In this document: positions 36,179-43,972 of the stretch, in pieces
How positions within the stretch are numbered: position 1 is the stretch's first letter
How the letters are laid out: each line of letters starts with the position of its first letter
Origin: Thioclava electrotropha
GTDB taxonomy: Bacteria; Pseudomonadota; Alphaproteobacteria; Rhodobacterales; Rhodobacteraceae
Reading direction: 5' to 3'
Length of the DNA stretch: 64,000 nucleotides
Assembly: GCF_002085925.2 (NCBI RefSeq)
Contig: NZ_CP053562.1
Coordinates: forward strand, 2,679,501 to 2,743,500
Notes under the pieces: model-generated
Told to the model about the DNA's origin: nothing
Seen by the model: only the letters and a program-made list of their open reading frames with translations
Databases searched by the model: none
Made by a program: the position numbers and the translations under genes

Positions 36179-37474
36179 TCAGCCGCCGTAACCGTAAAGC
36201 CGGGGCAGCCACAGCACGGTGCCCGGCACGAAAGTGATGATCGCGAGTCCGACGATCATGATGATGAGGAAGGGAACGAGATGCCGGATCGTCTGGCCGA
36301 TCGGGGATTTGGTGATCCCGCTGACCACGAAGAGCAGCAACCCGTAGGGCGGCGTTGCGAGCCCGATCATCGTGTTGACCACGACGACCACCCCGAAATG
36401 CACCGGGTCCACGCCGAGCGAGACCGCGGTCGGCAGCAGGATCGGCACGATCACGAGGAGGATCGCATTTGCTTCCAGCAGGCATCCGAGAACAAGCAGG
36501 AGCACGTTGACCAGAAGCAGGAAGGTGACGCGGTCGAGCTGCATGTCACCCAAGGCGCCGCGGATCTCGTTCGGAATTTGCTCGACCGTGACCACGTAGT
36601 TGAAGGCCAGCGCCCCTGCGATCAGGATGCCCACGCTCGCTGTAGAGCGCGCGGATTGGCACACGGTCTCATAGGCTGCGCGCAGGCTGACGGAGCGGTA
36701 GAGGAAGGTCGAGATCAGGAAGGCATAGAGCGCGGCGAGTGCGGCCGCTTCGGTCGGCGTGGTGATGCCACCATAGATGCCGACAAGAAGGATCACCGGC
36801 ATCAGCAATGCGGGCACGGCGCGCAGCGTGATGCGGGGCATCTCGCGCACCGGCACGGGCACTTCCACCGGGAAGCCATGCCGTCTCGCCTGAATGGCGT
36901 TCATTACCATCAGCAGAAGCGCGAGGATCAGACCGGGCCCCACGCCGCCGAGGAAGAGGTATCCGATCGAGGTGTCGGAGACGAGCGCATAGAGAACCAT
37001 CGGGATCGAGGGCGGAATGATCGGGCCGATAATCGCGGCAGCGGCAGTGATGGCCCCGGCATAGGCGGGCGGATATTTCCCGTCCTTGGTCATCAGCTGG
37101 ATGATGATCTTGCCGATCCCCACCGCGTCGGCGATGGCCGAGCCCGACATGCCCGAGAAGATCAGCGACGACACGACGTTGACATGGCCCAGCCCGCCCC
37201 GGAAGCGCCCCACCAGCGCGCGGCAGAAATCCAGCAGCCGGTCGGAGAGCGAGCCGATATTCATCAGGTCCGCCGCGAAGATGAACAGCGGGATCGCCAG
37301 CAGGACGTAGGAGCCGTAGAGCCCGCGCAGAACCTGCTCGGCGGCGATGCTCATGTCCTGCTGTTCGAGCAGAAGATAGAGGATCGAGGCCCCCAGCATG
37401 GCATGCCCGATCGGCAGGCCGACGATGGCGGTGGCGACGATGGCCGCCACGGCGAGGGTGAATTCCCAGCTCAT
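36179..37474 (-). CDS. dctM: TRAP transporter, large permease subunit (DctM)
   Basis: A 431-residue inner-membrane protein with about 12 helices. Typical segments are YGSYVLLAIPLFIFAADLMN, SSLIFSGMSGSAIADAVGIG, AIIGPIIPPSIPMVLYALVS and VNTMIGLATPPYGLLLFVVS. It is the transport subunit of a sodium-driven tripartite carrier with the adjacent DctQ and DctP. The stop of dctQ overlaps its start by four bases. The likely substrate is shikimate, quinate or a related organic acid, inferred from the three following catabolic genes. Confidence 0.94.
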   Translation of the reverse strand: MSWEFTLAVAAIVATAIVGLPIGHAMLGASILYLLLEQQDMSIAAEQVLRGLYGSYVLLAIPLFIFAADLMNIGSLSDRLLDFCRALVGRFRGGLGHVNVVSSLIFSGMSGSAIADAVGIGKIIIQLMTKDGKYPPAYAGAITAAAAIIGPIIPPSIPMVLYALVSDTSIGYLFLGGVGPGLILALLLMVMNAIQARRHGFPVEVPVPVREMPRITLRAVPALLMPVILLVGIYGGITTPTEAAALAALYAFLISTFLYRSVSLRAAYETVCQSARSTASVGILIAGALAFNYVVTVEQIPNEIRGALGDMQLDRVTFLLLVNVLLLVLGCLLEANAILLVIVPILLPTAVSLGVDPVHFGVVVVVNTMIGLATPPYGLLLFVVSGITKSPIGQTIRHLVPFLIIMIVGLAIITFVPGTVLWLPRLYGYGG

Positions 37475-38037
37475 TCGGAGAAATCCTTGCGCGCGACATG
37501 CGTCAGGTCGGGATTGTCATCTTCGGGCCCCTGACCGCGCAGCTCTTTGATCAGAATCCAGCCATAGCGCAGGATCGTGACCGCCGTGAAAATTGCAAAA
37601 ACGGAAAAGACGTAGCTGAAGGGGATCTTCATATAGGCCGTCTTTTCGATCTTCATGAAGGAGATGTAGCTGAGGACATCCGGGAGTGAGGCCGCATAGA
37701 TCCCGACGATGAAGAGCGAGAACAGGATGCGGAACACGCGGCGCACCTTGGGCCGGACCGCGCCGTAGATGATGTCGAAGCGGATTTCGTCTTCTTCGCG
37801 CGCAGAGACGGATTGTCCCCACAGCACGACCCAGAGCCACGCGATGACGCAAAGCTCGACCGTCCAGCCGACGGGGTGGTTCAGGACATAGCGCATGAAG
37901 ACCTGAACGATGAAGGCCAGGAACATGGCGGCCAGAAGCAGCGCCGGAACGGCGTCGGCCAGACGGCGCGCTACGTTCCGCCAGCGGCGGCTCGTGTTTT
38001 GCATCGGTTTGCCTTTCGAGGGGCGAGAGACCGACAT
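37471..38037 (-). CDS. dctQ: TRAP transporter, small permease subunit (DctQ)
   Basis: A 188-residue protein with four membrane helices (AVPALLLAAMFLAFIVQVFM, VGWTVELCVIAWLWVVLWGQ, IFHE-less loop, then VFRILFSLFIVGIYAASL and IPFSYVFSVFAIFTAVTILR). The motif RYVLNHPVGWTVELCVIAWL is the DctQ signature. Two starts are possible: 38037 (GAGGGG close ahead) and 38004 (GAAAGG eight bases ahead); the extra 11 residues are polar. It stabilises DctM and contacts DctP. Confidence 0.9.
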   Translation of the reverse strand: MSVSRPSKGKPMQNTSRRWRNVARRLADAVPALLLAAMFLAFIVQVFMRYVLNHPVGWTVELCVIAWLWVVLWGQSVSAREEDEIRFDIIYGAVRPKVRRVFRILFSLFIVGIYAASLPDVLSYISFMKIEKTAYMKIPFSYVFSVFAIFTAVTILRYGWILIKELRGQGPEDDNPDLTHVARKDFSE

Positions 38038-38065
38038 GGCCCCTCGCCCTCAGTGTGTCCGGGGG

Positions 38066-39058
38066 TCAGGCCTGGATCGCGTTGATCTGTTCGAGCATCC
38101 CCTCGGGCCAGCTCTTGGCGAAGTCGCTGGCGAGATACTTCTTCTGGGCGTAGTCCCGGAAGGCGGCGCGGTCGGGTTCGTAGACCTCGAGGCCCTGTTC
38201 CTTGAAGAAGTCCACCAGTTCCTGCTCGCGCTTGAGGTGCTCCTCGGTGCTCGCGGCGATTTCCTTGTCCACGGAGTCCTTGAGCAGCTTTTGCTGATCG
38301 GCGCTCATGTCGTCCCAGACCTTCTTGGAGATACCAAGCACGTCGAAGCCGACGAGGTGGCTGGTCAGGGCGATCTGGCTCGTGACCTCGTAGAACTTCA
38401 TGTTGTAGTCGTTCGGCAGCGGGTTGTCCTGACCGTCGATCGCCCCGGTCTGGAGCGCGGTGTAGACCTCCGAATAGGCCAGCGGCGTCGGGCTGGCGCC
38501 GATCGCCTCGCCAAGGAACTGCCACGCGTCGCCGCCCGGCATGCGCAGGGTCATCCCCTTCAGATCCTCGGGCGTGTTGATCTTCTTCTCGGGCTTCAGG
38601 TTGACCTGACGCGCGCCGAAATAGACCGGCGCGAGGACATGGAGCCCGGCCTGCGCTGCGAGGTCGTTCAGCTGCTTGCCCACGTCGCTGTCGAAAACGG
38701 CTTTCATATGGGCCGCATCGCGCAGCACATAGGCGGCGGTCAGGATCGACCATTCCGGCACCTGATCGGCCAGCTTCTGCGGCGCGACGAGGCCCATTTC
38801 CAGCGTCCCGCGCTGGATCGAGGTCAGTTCACCCCCCTGCGGCACGAGCGTCGACTGGTTATAGACCTGCAGGTCGAAATCCTTGGCGACATCCTCGGAA
38901 ATGCGGGCGAAGGCCTTGGCGCGAATGTCGTTATTCGACACCACCGAAGACAGGCGGAGCCGTTTGCGATCTTGAGCGAATGCGGTGCCTGCCATCAGGG
39001 TCGCGGCTGCACCAGCGGCCCCTGTCGCCAGCACGCTGCGGCGAGTCAATTTGGTCAT
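38066..39058 (-). CDS. dctP: TRAP transporter, periplasmic substrate-binding protein (DctP)
   Basis: A 330-residue exported receptor. The leader carries a twin-arginine pattern (LTRRSVLATGAAGAAATLMA, cleavage near AFAQ), suggesting Tat export. The DctP fold shows RLRLSSVVSNNDIRAKAFAR, TSIQRGTLEMGLVAPQKLAD, KGMTLRMPGGDAWQFLGEAI and YSEVYTALQTGAIDGQDNPL; the Arg of LRMPGG is the usual carboxylate-binding residue, so an acid ligand is expected. GGGAGGAACT precedes ATG 39058. It is the first gene of the TRAP-aroQ-quiC transcript, preceded by an AT-rich promoter region with a palindrome-like site. Confidence 0.93.
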   Translation of the reverse strand: MTKLTRRSVLATGAAGAAATLMAGTAFAQDRKRLRLSSVVSNNDIRAKAFARISEDVAKDFDLQVYNQSTLVPQGGELTSIQRGTLEMGLVAPQKLADQVPEWSILTAAYVLRDAAHMKAVFDSDVGKQLNDLAAQAGLHVLAPVYFGARQVNLKPEKKINTPEDLKGMTLRMPGGDAWQFLGEAIGASPTPLAYSEVYTALQTGAIDGQDNPLPNDYNMKFYEVTSQIALTSHLVGFDVLGISKKVWDDMSADQQKLLKDSVDKEIAASTEEHLKREQELVDFFKEQGLEVYEPDRAAFRDYAQKKYLASDFAKSWPEGMLEQINAIQA

Positions 39059-39128
39059 AGTTCCTCCCTTTCGCCGCATCGAAAGCGGCTCATTCAATTC
39101 GGCATCTCAAATTTCATATGTCAACTTT

Positions 39129-39147
39129 AAAAATATCATACATTTTT
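39129..39147. promoter_or_regulatory. candidate GntR (FCD) operator upstream of dctP
   Basis: An AT-rich imperfect palindrome, AAAAATATCATACATTTTT, 14 of 19 positions symmetric, lies 71 bp ahead of dctP. It contains ATCATACA, close to the TGTATNATACA form of many FCD-type GntR sites. The adjacent gntR gene would encode its binder. Confidence 0.45.
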
Positions 39148-39225
39148 ATTTTTGACGGACAAAATCACGAGCAGGTGCTCTTCTCCACCCGCTGCCCGGC
39201 TGTCAGACGCCGTCGTTCAAAGTGA

Positions 39226-39912
39226 TCAGGGAACGCGACCAGTCGCCAAAATGTGGTCGACGCCGCTTTCGACATGGGAGATCAGCAGCTCTACGGCCGC
39301 ATCCGCATCGCGGGCCAAGGTCAGGTCGCGCAGGCGAATGTGGTCTTCCTTGGCCTTCTCGCCGCGGAATTCCAGAATGATCATGTGATAGCGCATGAAG
39401 CGATCGAAGACCGAGGAATGCGTGCGCATCAGGTTCGGTCGGTCGCAAGCCGCGATCATCGCGAAGTGGAAATCCCAGTCGTGACGCACCCAAGGTTGCA
39501 CCGGGCCGTCGCCGCCCGCGATCAGCTCGCGTTCGATCGTTTCGAGTTTGTAATGCGAAGAGACGACGCCCGCTTCCCACTCTATGTCGCCATTCGCGAT
39601 GGACTGGCGCAGAGCGTGGGTCTCGAGCAGCAGTCGCAGGTCGGCCAGATCCCGCAGGTCGGCCTTGCTGATCGGCGCCACCTCGAAGCCGCGTTGTCCT
39701 TCAGCGGTGACGAGCCCTTCGTTCGTCAGGCTGCTGAGCAATTCGCGCAGGGTCGTCACGCTGATATCGTATTTCTTGCGCAGCAGATCGAGCTTCAGCT
39801 TTTGCCCCGGCTTGAACCGCCCATGCACGATGTCGCCGCGCAGGCGCCGGTGGGTGATGTCACCGACAGTCTCCCCAGGATGTCCACTGATATCGAACTT
39901 ATGAATCTTCAC
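39226..39912 (-). CDS. GntR family regulator (FCD subgroup)
   Basis: A 228-residue repressor-like protein. The N-terminal winged helix reads LRGDIVHGRFKPGQKLKLDL, then KKYDISVTTLRELLSSLTNE and GLVTAEGQRGFEVAPIS. The C-terminal all-helical FCD ligand domain contains the metal-binding pattern (HDWDFHFAMIAACDRP; His in RDLTLARDADAAVELLISHV). FCD members usually sense organic acids. It directly precedes the TRAP operon on the same strand, so control of shikimate/quinate uptake and degradation is the simplest reading. Confidence 0.9.
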   Translation of the reverse strand: MKIHKFDISGHPGETVGDITHRRLRGDIVHGRFKPGQKLKLDLLRKKYDISVTTLRELLSSLTNEGLVTAEGQRGFEVAPISKADLRDLADLRLLLETHALRQSIANGDIEWEAGVVSSHYKLETIERELIAGGDGPVQPWVRHDWDFHFAMIAACDRPNLMRTHSSVFDRFMRYHMIILEFRGEKAKEDHIRLRDLTLARDADAAVELLISHVESGVDHILATGRVP

Positions 39913-40096
39913 GTCGCGCGTCGATCTATTGCCATGTCCCTCCGCTTATCGCCTTGCGCGAGGCATCATCCAAGCAATTTATCCGAATTCAGGCATAATC
40001 GGCGGAACTTACGACAACCTTTGCACCCGATCGACAACTGACGACTGCGCACCCCATGAAACCGACCGAGGGGTTTACGAACTGAGCAGACAACTG

Positions 40097-41149
40097 CTAC
40101 TGAGCCAGCTCCCGGTAATGCGCCACAAGTTCGCGCGCGTTGTCGGGGTGATGCCTGCGCCGTCCGGCCTCGATCTCCTTCGCCATCTCCACGACCTTGC
40201 GGTTCATCGGCGCCGCCTTGCCGCGCGCCTCGAGGAAATCGACCACCAGCCCGTTCACCTCGTCGACCTCGGCGCGACGGCCCTTGCGCCAATCCTGCAA
40301 CGAGGTCGTCAGCGTGTCGTCCCTTGAGAAGGTGCGAACGACCTCGTCGAAGATCTCGTCGACATAGCGTTCCGGGTGGTTACTCATCACCGGCGGCATC
40401 CCGATGATCGGCATGATGGTGGCGCCGTCAGCGAGTGCTGCCTCCATTGCCTCATAGCCGGCGCGCCGCATCACTTCGAGAAACTCGGGATCGCGGACGC
40501 TGTCACGCATCGCGGTGTCGATGATCGCCGTGGGGATCAGTTCGGCTGCATTCACCACCAGCTTCATCCATTTCGCAGAGCGGATATCGTCCACCACCTG
40601 AACGGTGCCGGAATTGCGCAGGATATCGGCGACGTCATGCACCCGCGGCTGTTGCTCGGGGTCGAGCGCCCCGAGCGCAAACCAGCTTTCGTCCGTGTCG
40701 TTCTGGCGGGTCGTGATCCCCGGCTCCCACATGTTCGACGCAATCTGGATAACCGCGCCAATCGCGCGATGCGCGCCGACGATGTCGGCGATCGCCTCGT
40801 GGGTCATGCCGTTCTGCAGCCCCACGACGAACCCGTCTTCCGCCAGAACCGGCTTGATCATCTCCGCCGCCCAGCGGGTATCGTAGGCTTTCACCACCAT
40901 GAAGACGAGATCGAAAGGTTCCTTGATTTCGGCGATCTCGCACAGGTGCAACGCCTTGACCGGCGTGTGCAGCTGACGGGTCGGCAATTTGACCGTCAGG
41001 CCGTTCGCCCGCATCGCCTCCACATGCGCGGGCCATTGGTCGATGAAGGTGACGTCCAGACCTGCGAGCGTGAAATCCGCCGCGATGGAAGCGCCCTGCG
41101 CACCGGTGCCGATGAAGGCGATGCGCGGGAATGGGGTTTGCTTGGTCAT
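40097..41149 (-). CDS. ketopantoate reductase (PanE/ApbA) family oxidoreductase
   Basis: A 350-residue NAD(P)-dependent dehydrogenase. The Rossmann motif is RIAFIGTGAQGASIAADFTL. The family-specific parts are VFMVVKAYDTRWAAEMIKPV (catalytic Lys), GLQNGMTHEAIADIVGAHRA and the C-terminal helical domain with KWMKLVVNAAELIPTAIIDT. It is about 50 residues longer than biosynthetic PanE. With a dioxygenase, an SDR and maleylacetate reductase upstream in the same direction, it is more likely a 2-keto or hydroxy acid dehydrogenase in the catabolic pathway. The substrate is unknown. Confidence 0.85.
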   Translation of the reverse strand: MTKQTPFPRIAFIGTGAQGASIAADFTLAGLDVTFIDQWPAHVEAMRANGLTVKLPTRQLHTPVKALHLCEIAEIKEPFDLVFMVVKAYDTRWAAEMIKPVLAEDGFVVGLQNGMTHEAIADIVGAHRAIGAVIQIASNMWEPGITTRQNDTDESWFALGALDPEQQPRVHDVADILRNSGTVQVVDDIRSAKWMKLVVNAAELIPTAIIDTAMRDSVRDPEFLEVMRRAGYEAMEAALADGATIMPIIGMPPVMSNHPERYVDEIFDEVVRTFSRDDTLTTSLQDWRKGRRAEVDEVNGLVVDFLEARGKAAPMNRKVVEMAKEIEAGRRRHHPDNARELVAHYRELAQ

Positions 41150-41172
41150 GGGTCGCGTCTCCTCGGTTGCGG

Positions 41173-41961
41173 TCATTGCATGATCATCCCGCCGTCGATC
41201 TGCAGGCATTGGCCGGTCATGTAATCTGAGTCCGGCGAGAGCAGGAATGCCACCGTTCCGGCCACATCTGCGGGCGTCGACGTGCGGCCGAGCGGGATTC
41301 CGGCGGCGAAGTTGCGCAGCGCCTCGCCCGGCTCGGAAGAAACACCCATTTCCATCAAGTCCTTGTCGAGCACCGTCCAGAGATCCGTCTCCACCACACC
41401 CGGCGCGAAGGCGTTCGCGGTGATTCCGTGCGGGGCAAGGGTGCGCGCAGCCGCCTGAGTCAGGCTGATGACGGCGGCTTTGCTCGCACAATATGGGGCG
41501 AAGTCACCGAAGCCCGCGCGACCGGCCATCGAGGCGGTGTTGATGATCTTGCCTTTCCGCTTGGCCGCGATCATCGCCTTCGCGGCCTCCTGAATACCGA
41601 TCAGCACGCCCATTCCGTTGACCGTCATGATCTGGTTCCAGTTCTCCTCGGTCGTCTCAAGAAACGGCTGCGGGCGGTTGAAACCTGCGTTGTTTACGAT
41701 GGCATGGAGAAAGCCGAACTCCGCCTCGCAGGCGGCGATCGCGGCCCGGGTCGCCGCCCGGTCGGTGACGTCGGTCTTGCAAAAAATCGCGCGCCCGCCC
41801 TCGGCAGTCAGAGCCTTCGCCGCCGCCTCGCCCGCCGCGGCATCGAGATCGGCGATCACCACACCGTATCCAGCCGCCGCCGCACGCCGGGCGATTTCGA
41901 AGCCGATGCCCCGTGCAGCGCCCGTGACGACGACGCCTCCCATCTCGTCTTTGTTCGACAT
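41173..41961 (-). CDS. short-chain dehydrogenase/reductase
   Basis: A 262-residue classical SDR. The NAD-binding motif is VTGAARGIGFEIARRAA, the structural motif NNAGFNRPQ, and the catalytic Ser-Tyr-Lys is found in NTASMAGRAGFGDFAPYCAS followed by KAAV. The C-terminus has DYMTGQCLQIDGGM. The ATG at 41961 follows GGGGAGGCTATC and is preferred to one six codons upstream. It starts 14 bp after the dioxygenase stop and is in the same transcript. It probably oxidises or reduces an alcohol/ketone of the ring substrate. Confidence 0.9.
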   Translation of the reverse strand: MSNKDEMGGVVVTGAARGIGFEIARRAAAAGYGVVIADLDAAAGEAAAKALTAEGGRAIFCKTDVTDRAATRAAIAACEAEFGFLHAIVNNAGFNRPQPFLETTEENWNQIMTVNGMGVLIGIQEAAKAMIAAKRKGKIINTASMAGRAGFGDFAPYCASKAAVISLTQAAARTLAPHGITANAFAPGVVETDLWTVLDKDLMEMGVSSEPGEALRNFAAGIPLGRTSTPADVAGTVAFLLSPDSDYMTGQCLQIDGGMIMQ

Positions 41962-41975
41962 GATAGCCTCCCCGC

Positions 41976-42833
41976 TCACTCACTCCGGTGCAGCACGAAG
42001 TCGTAATTGGACTCCCACAGCGTCTCGCCATTCTCGACCGGGGTGAACTCGGCGATCAGGGATTCCTTGACGCCGAACACCGCATCCGAGGTCAGGTATT
42101 TGTCGCCCGCCACGAAGGTATGGGTCGTCACCGGGTCGAAACCCTCGGCGCTCACGATGAAATGCATATGCGCGGGGCGATACGGGTGACGCCCGAGCTT
42201 GCCCAGCATCTTGCCCACCGGACCGTCATCGGGGATCGGGTAGGAAACCGGCTTGATGCCCTCGAACCAGTAGCGCCCGTCCGGCCCCGTGGTGAACACG
42301 CCGCGATTGTTGTTGCGCGGTTGGATGTCGGGCTGCTGGACGTCGTAGAAGCCGTCCTCGCTGTCCGACCAGACGTCGATCCGCGCGCCTTCGACCGGAT
42401 TGCCGTCGAGATCGGTGACGGTGCCATAGAAGCGGCAGGTCTCGCGCCCGCCAGCCTGGGTAATGTTCGCGCCCATCTCGTATTCCGGCACGCCATCGAC
42501 ATGGAACGGGCCGAGCACCGTGTTCTCGGTCGCCCCGGTCGGGCGACGGTTGTTGATCGCATCGACCAGCATCGAGACGCCCAGCACGTCGGAAAGTAGG
42601 ATGAACTCCTGACGGTTCTCGTCGCAGATCTGGCCGGTCTTGGTGAGGAAATCGATCGCGATATCCCACTCGGCTTGGGTCAGCTCGACGTCCTTCACGA
42701 AAGCATGCAGGTGACGGACGAGGCTTGCCATCACGGTCTGGAGGCGCGCATCGGTGCTCTCCGAAACCCGGGCGTTGACGGTTTCGACCGAGGCGTCCTC
42801 GGTGAAATAAGCGATCTTCGGCTCTTGGGTCAT
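41976..42833 (-). CDS. intradiol ring-cleavage dioxygenase, probably hydroxyquinol 1,2-dioxygenase
   Basis: A 285-residue non-haem Fe(III) enzyme. An N-terminal helical dimerisation domain of about 100 residues (LVRHLHAFVKDVELTQAEWD, IAIDFLTKTGQI) precedes the catalytic beta-sandwich (NTVLGPFHVDGVPEYEMGAN, RIDVWSDSEDGFYDVQQPDI, PVSYPIPDDGPVGKMLGKLG, RHPYRPAHMHFIVSAEGF). Two Tyr and two His (in PAHMHF) are the iron ligands of the family. Catechol versus hydroxyquinol specificity cannot be read directly. The adjacent maleylacetate reductase strongly favours hydroxyquinol, giving maleylacetate. The start at 42833 is used because AGGA lies at the right distance; ATG 42842 would have none. Confidence 0.9.
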   Translation of the reverse strand: MTQEPKIAYFTEDASVETVNARVSESTDARLQTVMASLVRHLHAFVKDVELTQAEWDIAIDFLTKTGQICDENRQEFILLSDVLGVSMLVDAINNRRPTGATENTVLGPFHVDGVPEYEMGANITQAGGRETCRFYGTVTDLDGNPVEGARIDVWSDSEDGFYDVQQPDIQPRNNNRGVFTTGPDGRYWFEGIKPVSYPIPDDGPVGKMLGKLGRHPYRPAHMHFIVSAEGFDPVTTHTFVAGDKYLTSDAVFGVKESLIAEFTPVENGETLWESNYDFVLHRSE

Positions 42834-42847
42834 GTCATTCATTCCTA

Positions 42848-43912
42848 TCAGGTCGTGACGGGGCGTTGCCCGGCATGGGCGCGGGTCAGCAGGTCGAGAA
42901 TGCCGTCGCGCGTGATTTCGCGCGGGTTCTTGTAAGGGTTCTGCACGGCCATATCGGCGGCGCGCGCCAGATCGCTTTCCTTGAGGCCAAAGTCGGCCAG
43001 CGCGAGCGGGGCGCCGATGGAGCGCGCGAAGTCGTAAAGACCGCCGCCCAGATCGCCGCCGAACAGCTCGGTCGCGCGCGCCAGTTCGGCAGACGCGGCC
43101 CCGGCGTTATAGGCGGCGGTATGCGGCAGCAGGATCGCGTGGGTCTCCGCATGGGGCATGTCGAACCCGCCGCCGAGCGTGTGGCAGAGCTTGTGATGCA
43201 GCGACATGGCGACTGCGCCCAGCACGGTGCCGCAGAGCCACGACCCGTAGAGCGCATCGGCCCGGGCATCGCGGCCCTCCGGCGTCTCGACGATCCGCGG
43301 CAGCGCCGATTTCAGCGCACGCAGACCTTCGACCGCCATCAGCGAGGTGACGGGGTTCGCGTCGGGCGCATAGAGCGCCTCGACCGCGTGGGCCATCGCG
43401 TTCAACCCGCTCGCGACGCTCATCGCGACCGGCAGGCCCAGCGTCAAATCGGGATCGTAGATCACGGTTTCCGGGCGGATCTTGGGATCGCGGACGGTCG
43501 TCTTCTGCCCGTTTTCGGTCTGACCGAGAATATCGGTCACCTCGGAACCGGCGTAGGTCGTCGCGATCACCAGCTGCGGCGCATCGTTGCGCCAGGCGAT
43601 AGCCTTGCCCAGACCGATGGTCGAGCCACCGCCGAGCGCCACGACGCAATCGGCCTTGGTCTCGTTATAGACTTCGAGCGCGGCCTCGGTCACGGCGACC
43701 GGCGTGTGCATCGCCGCTTCGGTGAAGGTTCCGGCCGCCATCTCCCCGAGGTCTTTCGCAAGCGCCTCGGCGTCGTTTTTCTGGAACGGCGTCGACAGGA
43801 TCAGCGCACGGGCGCAGCCCAGTCTCTCCACCTCCTCGGCGACTTTCGCCAAGGTCCCCGCGCCAAAGACGATGCGCCCCGGAGTGGATGTGTAGATGAA
43901 CGCTTCAGGCAT
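42848..43912 (-). CDS. maleylacetate reductase
   Basis: A 354-residue member of the iron-containing alcohol dehydrogenase-like family that reduces maleylacetate to 3-oxoadipate with NAD(P)H. Visible signatures: TPGRIVFGAGTLAKVAEEVE, VVALGGGSTIGLGKAIAW, TTYAGSEVTDILGQTENGQK, LPVAMSVASGLNAMAHAVEA and HHKLCHTLGGGFDMPHAETH. The GSEVT and HHKLCHTLGG stretches distinguish maleylacetate reductases from general members. It ends five bases before the dioxygenase ATG at 42842, so the pair acts in sequence. Confidence 0.93.
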   Translation of the reverse strand: MPEAFIYTSTPGRIVFGAGTLAKVAEEVERLGCARALILSTPFQKNDAEALAKDLGEMAAGTFTEAAMHTPVAVTEAALEVYNETKADCVVALGGGSTIGLGKAIAWRNDAPQLVIATTYAGSEVTDILGQTENGQKTTVRDPKIRPETVIYDPDLTLGLPVAMSVASGLNAMAHAVEALYAPDANPVTSLMAVEGLRALKSALPRIVETPEGRDARADALYGSWLCGTVLGAVAMSLHHKLCHTLGGGFDMPHAETHAILLPHTAAYNAGAASAELARATELFGGDLGGGLYDFARSIGAPLALADFGLKESDLARAADMAVQNPYKNPREITRDGILDLLTRAHAGQRPVTT

Positions 43913-43972
43913 GGTTCCTCCCTGCGCCTCGCACAGACGAGGCGTTGAATTGAGCCAGCGTGGGCCGCGAGG

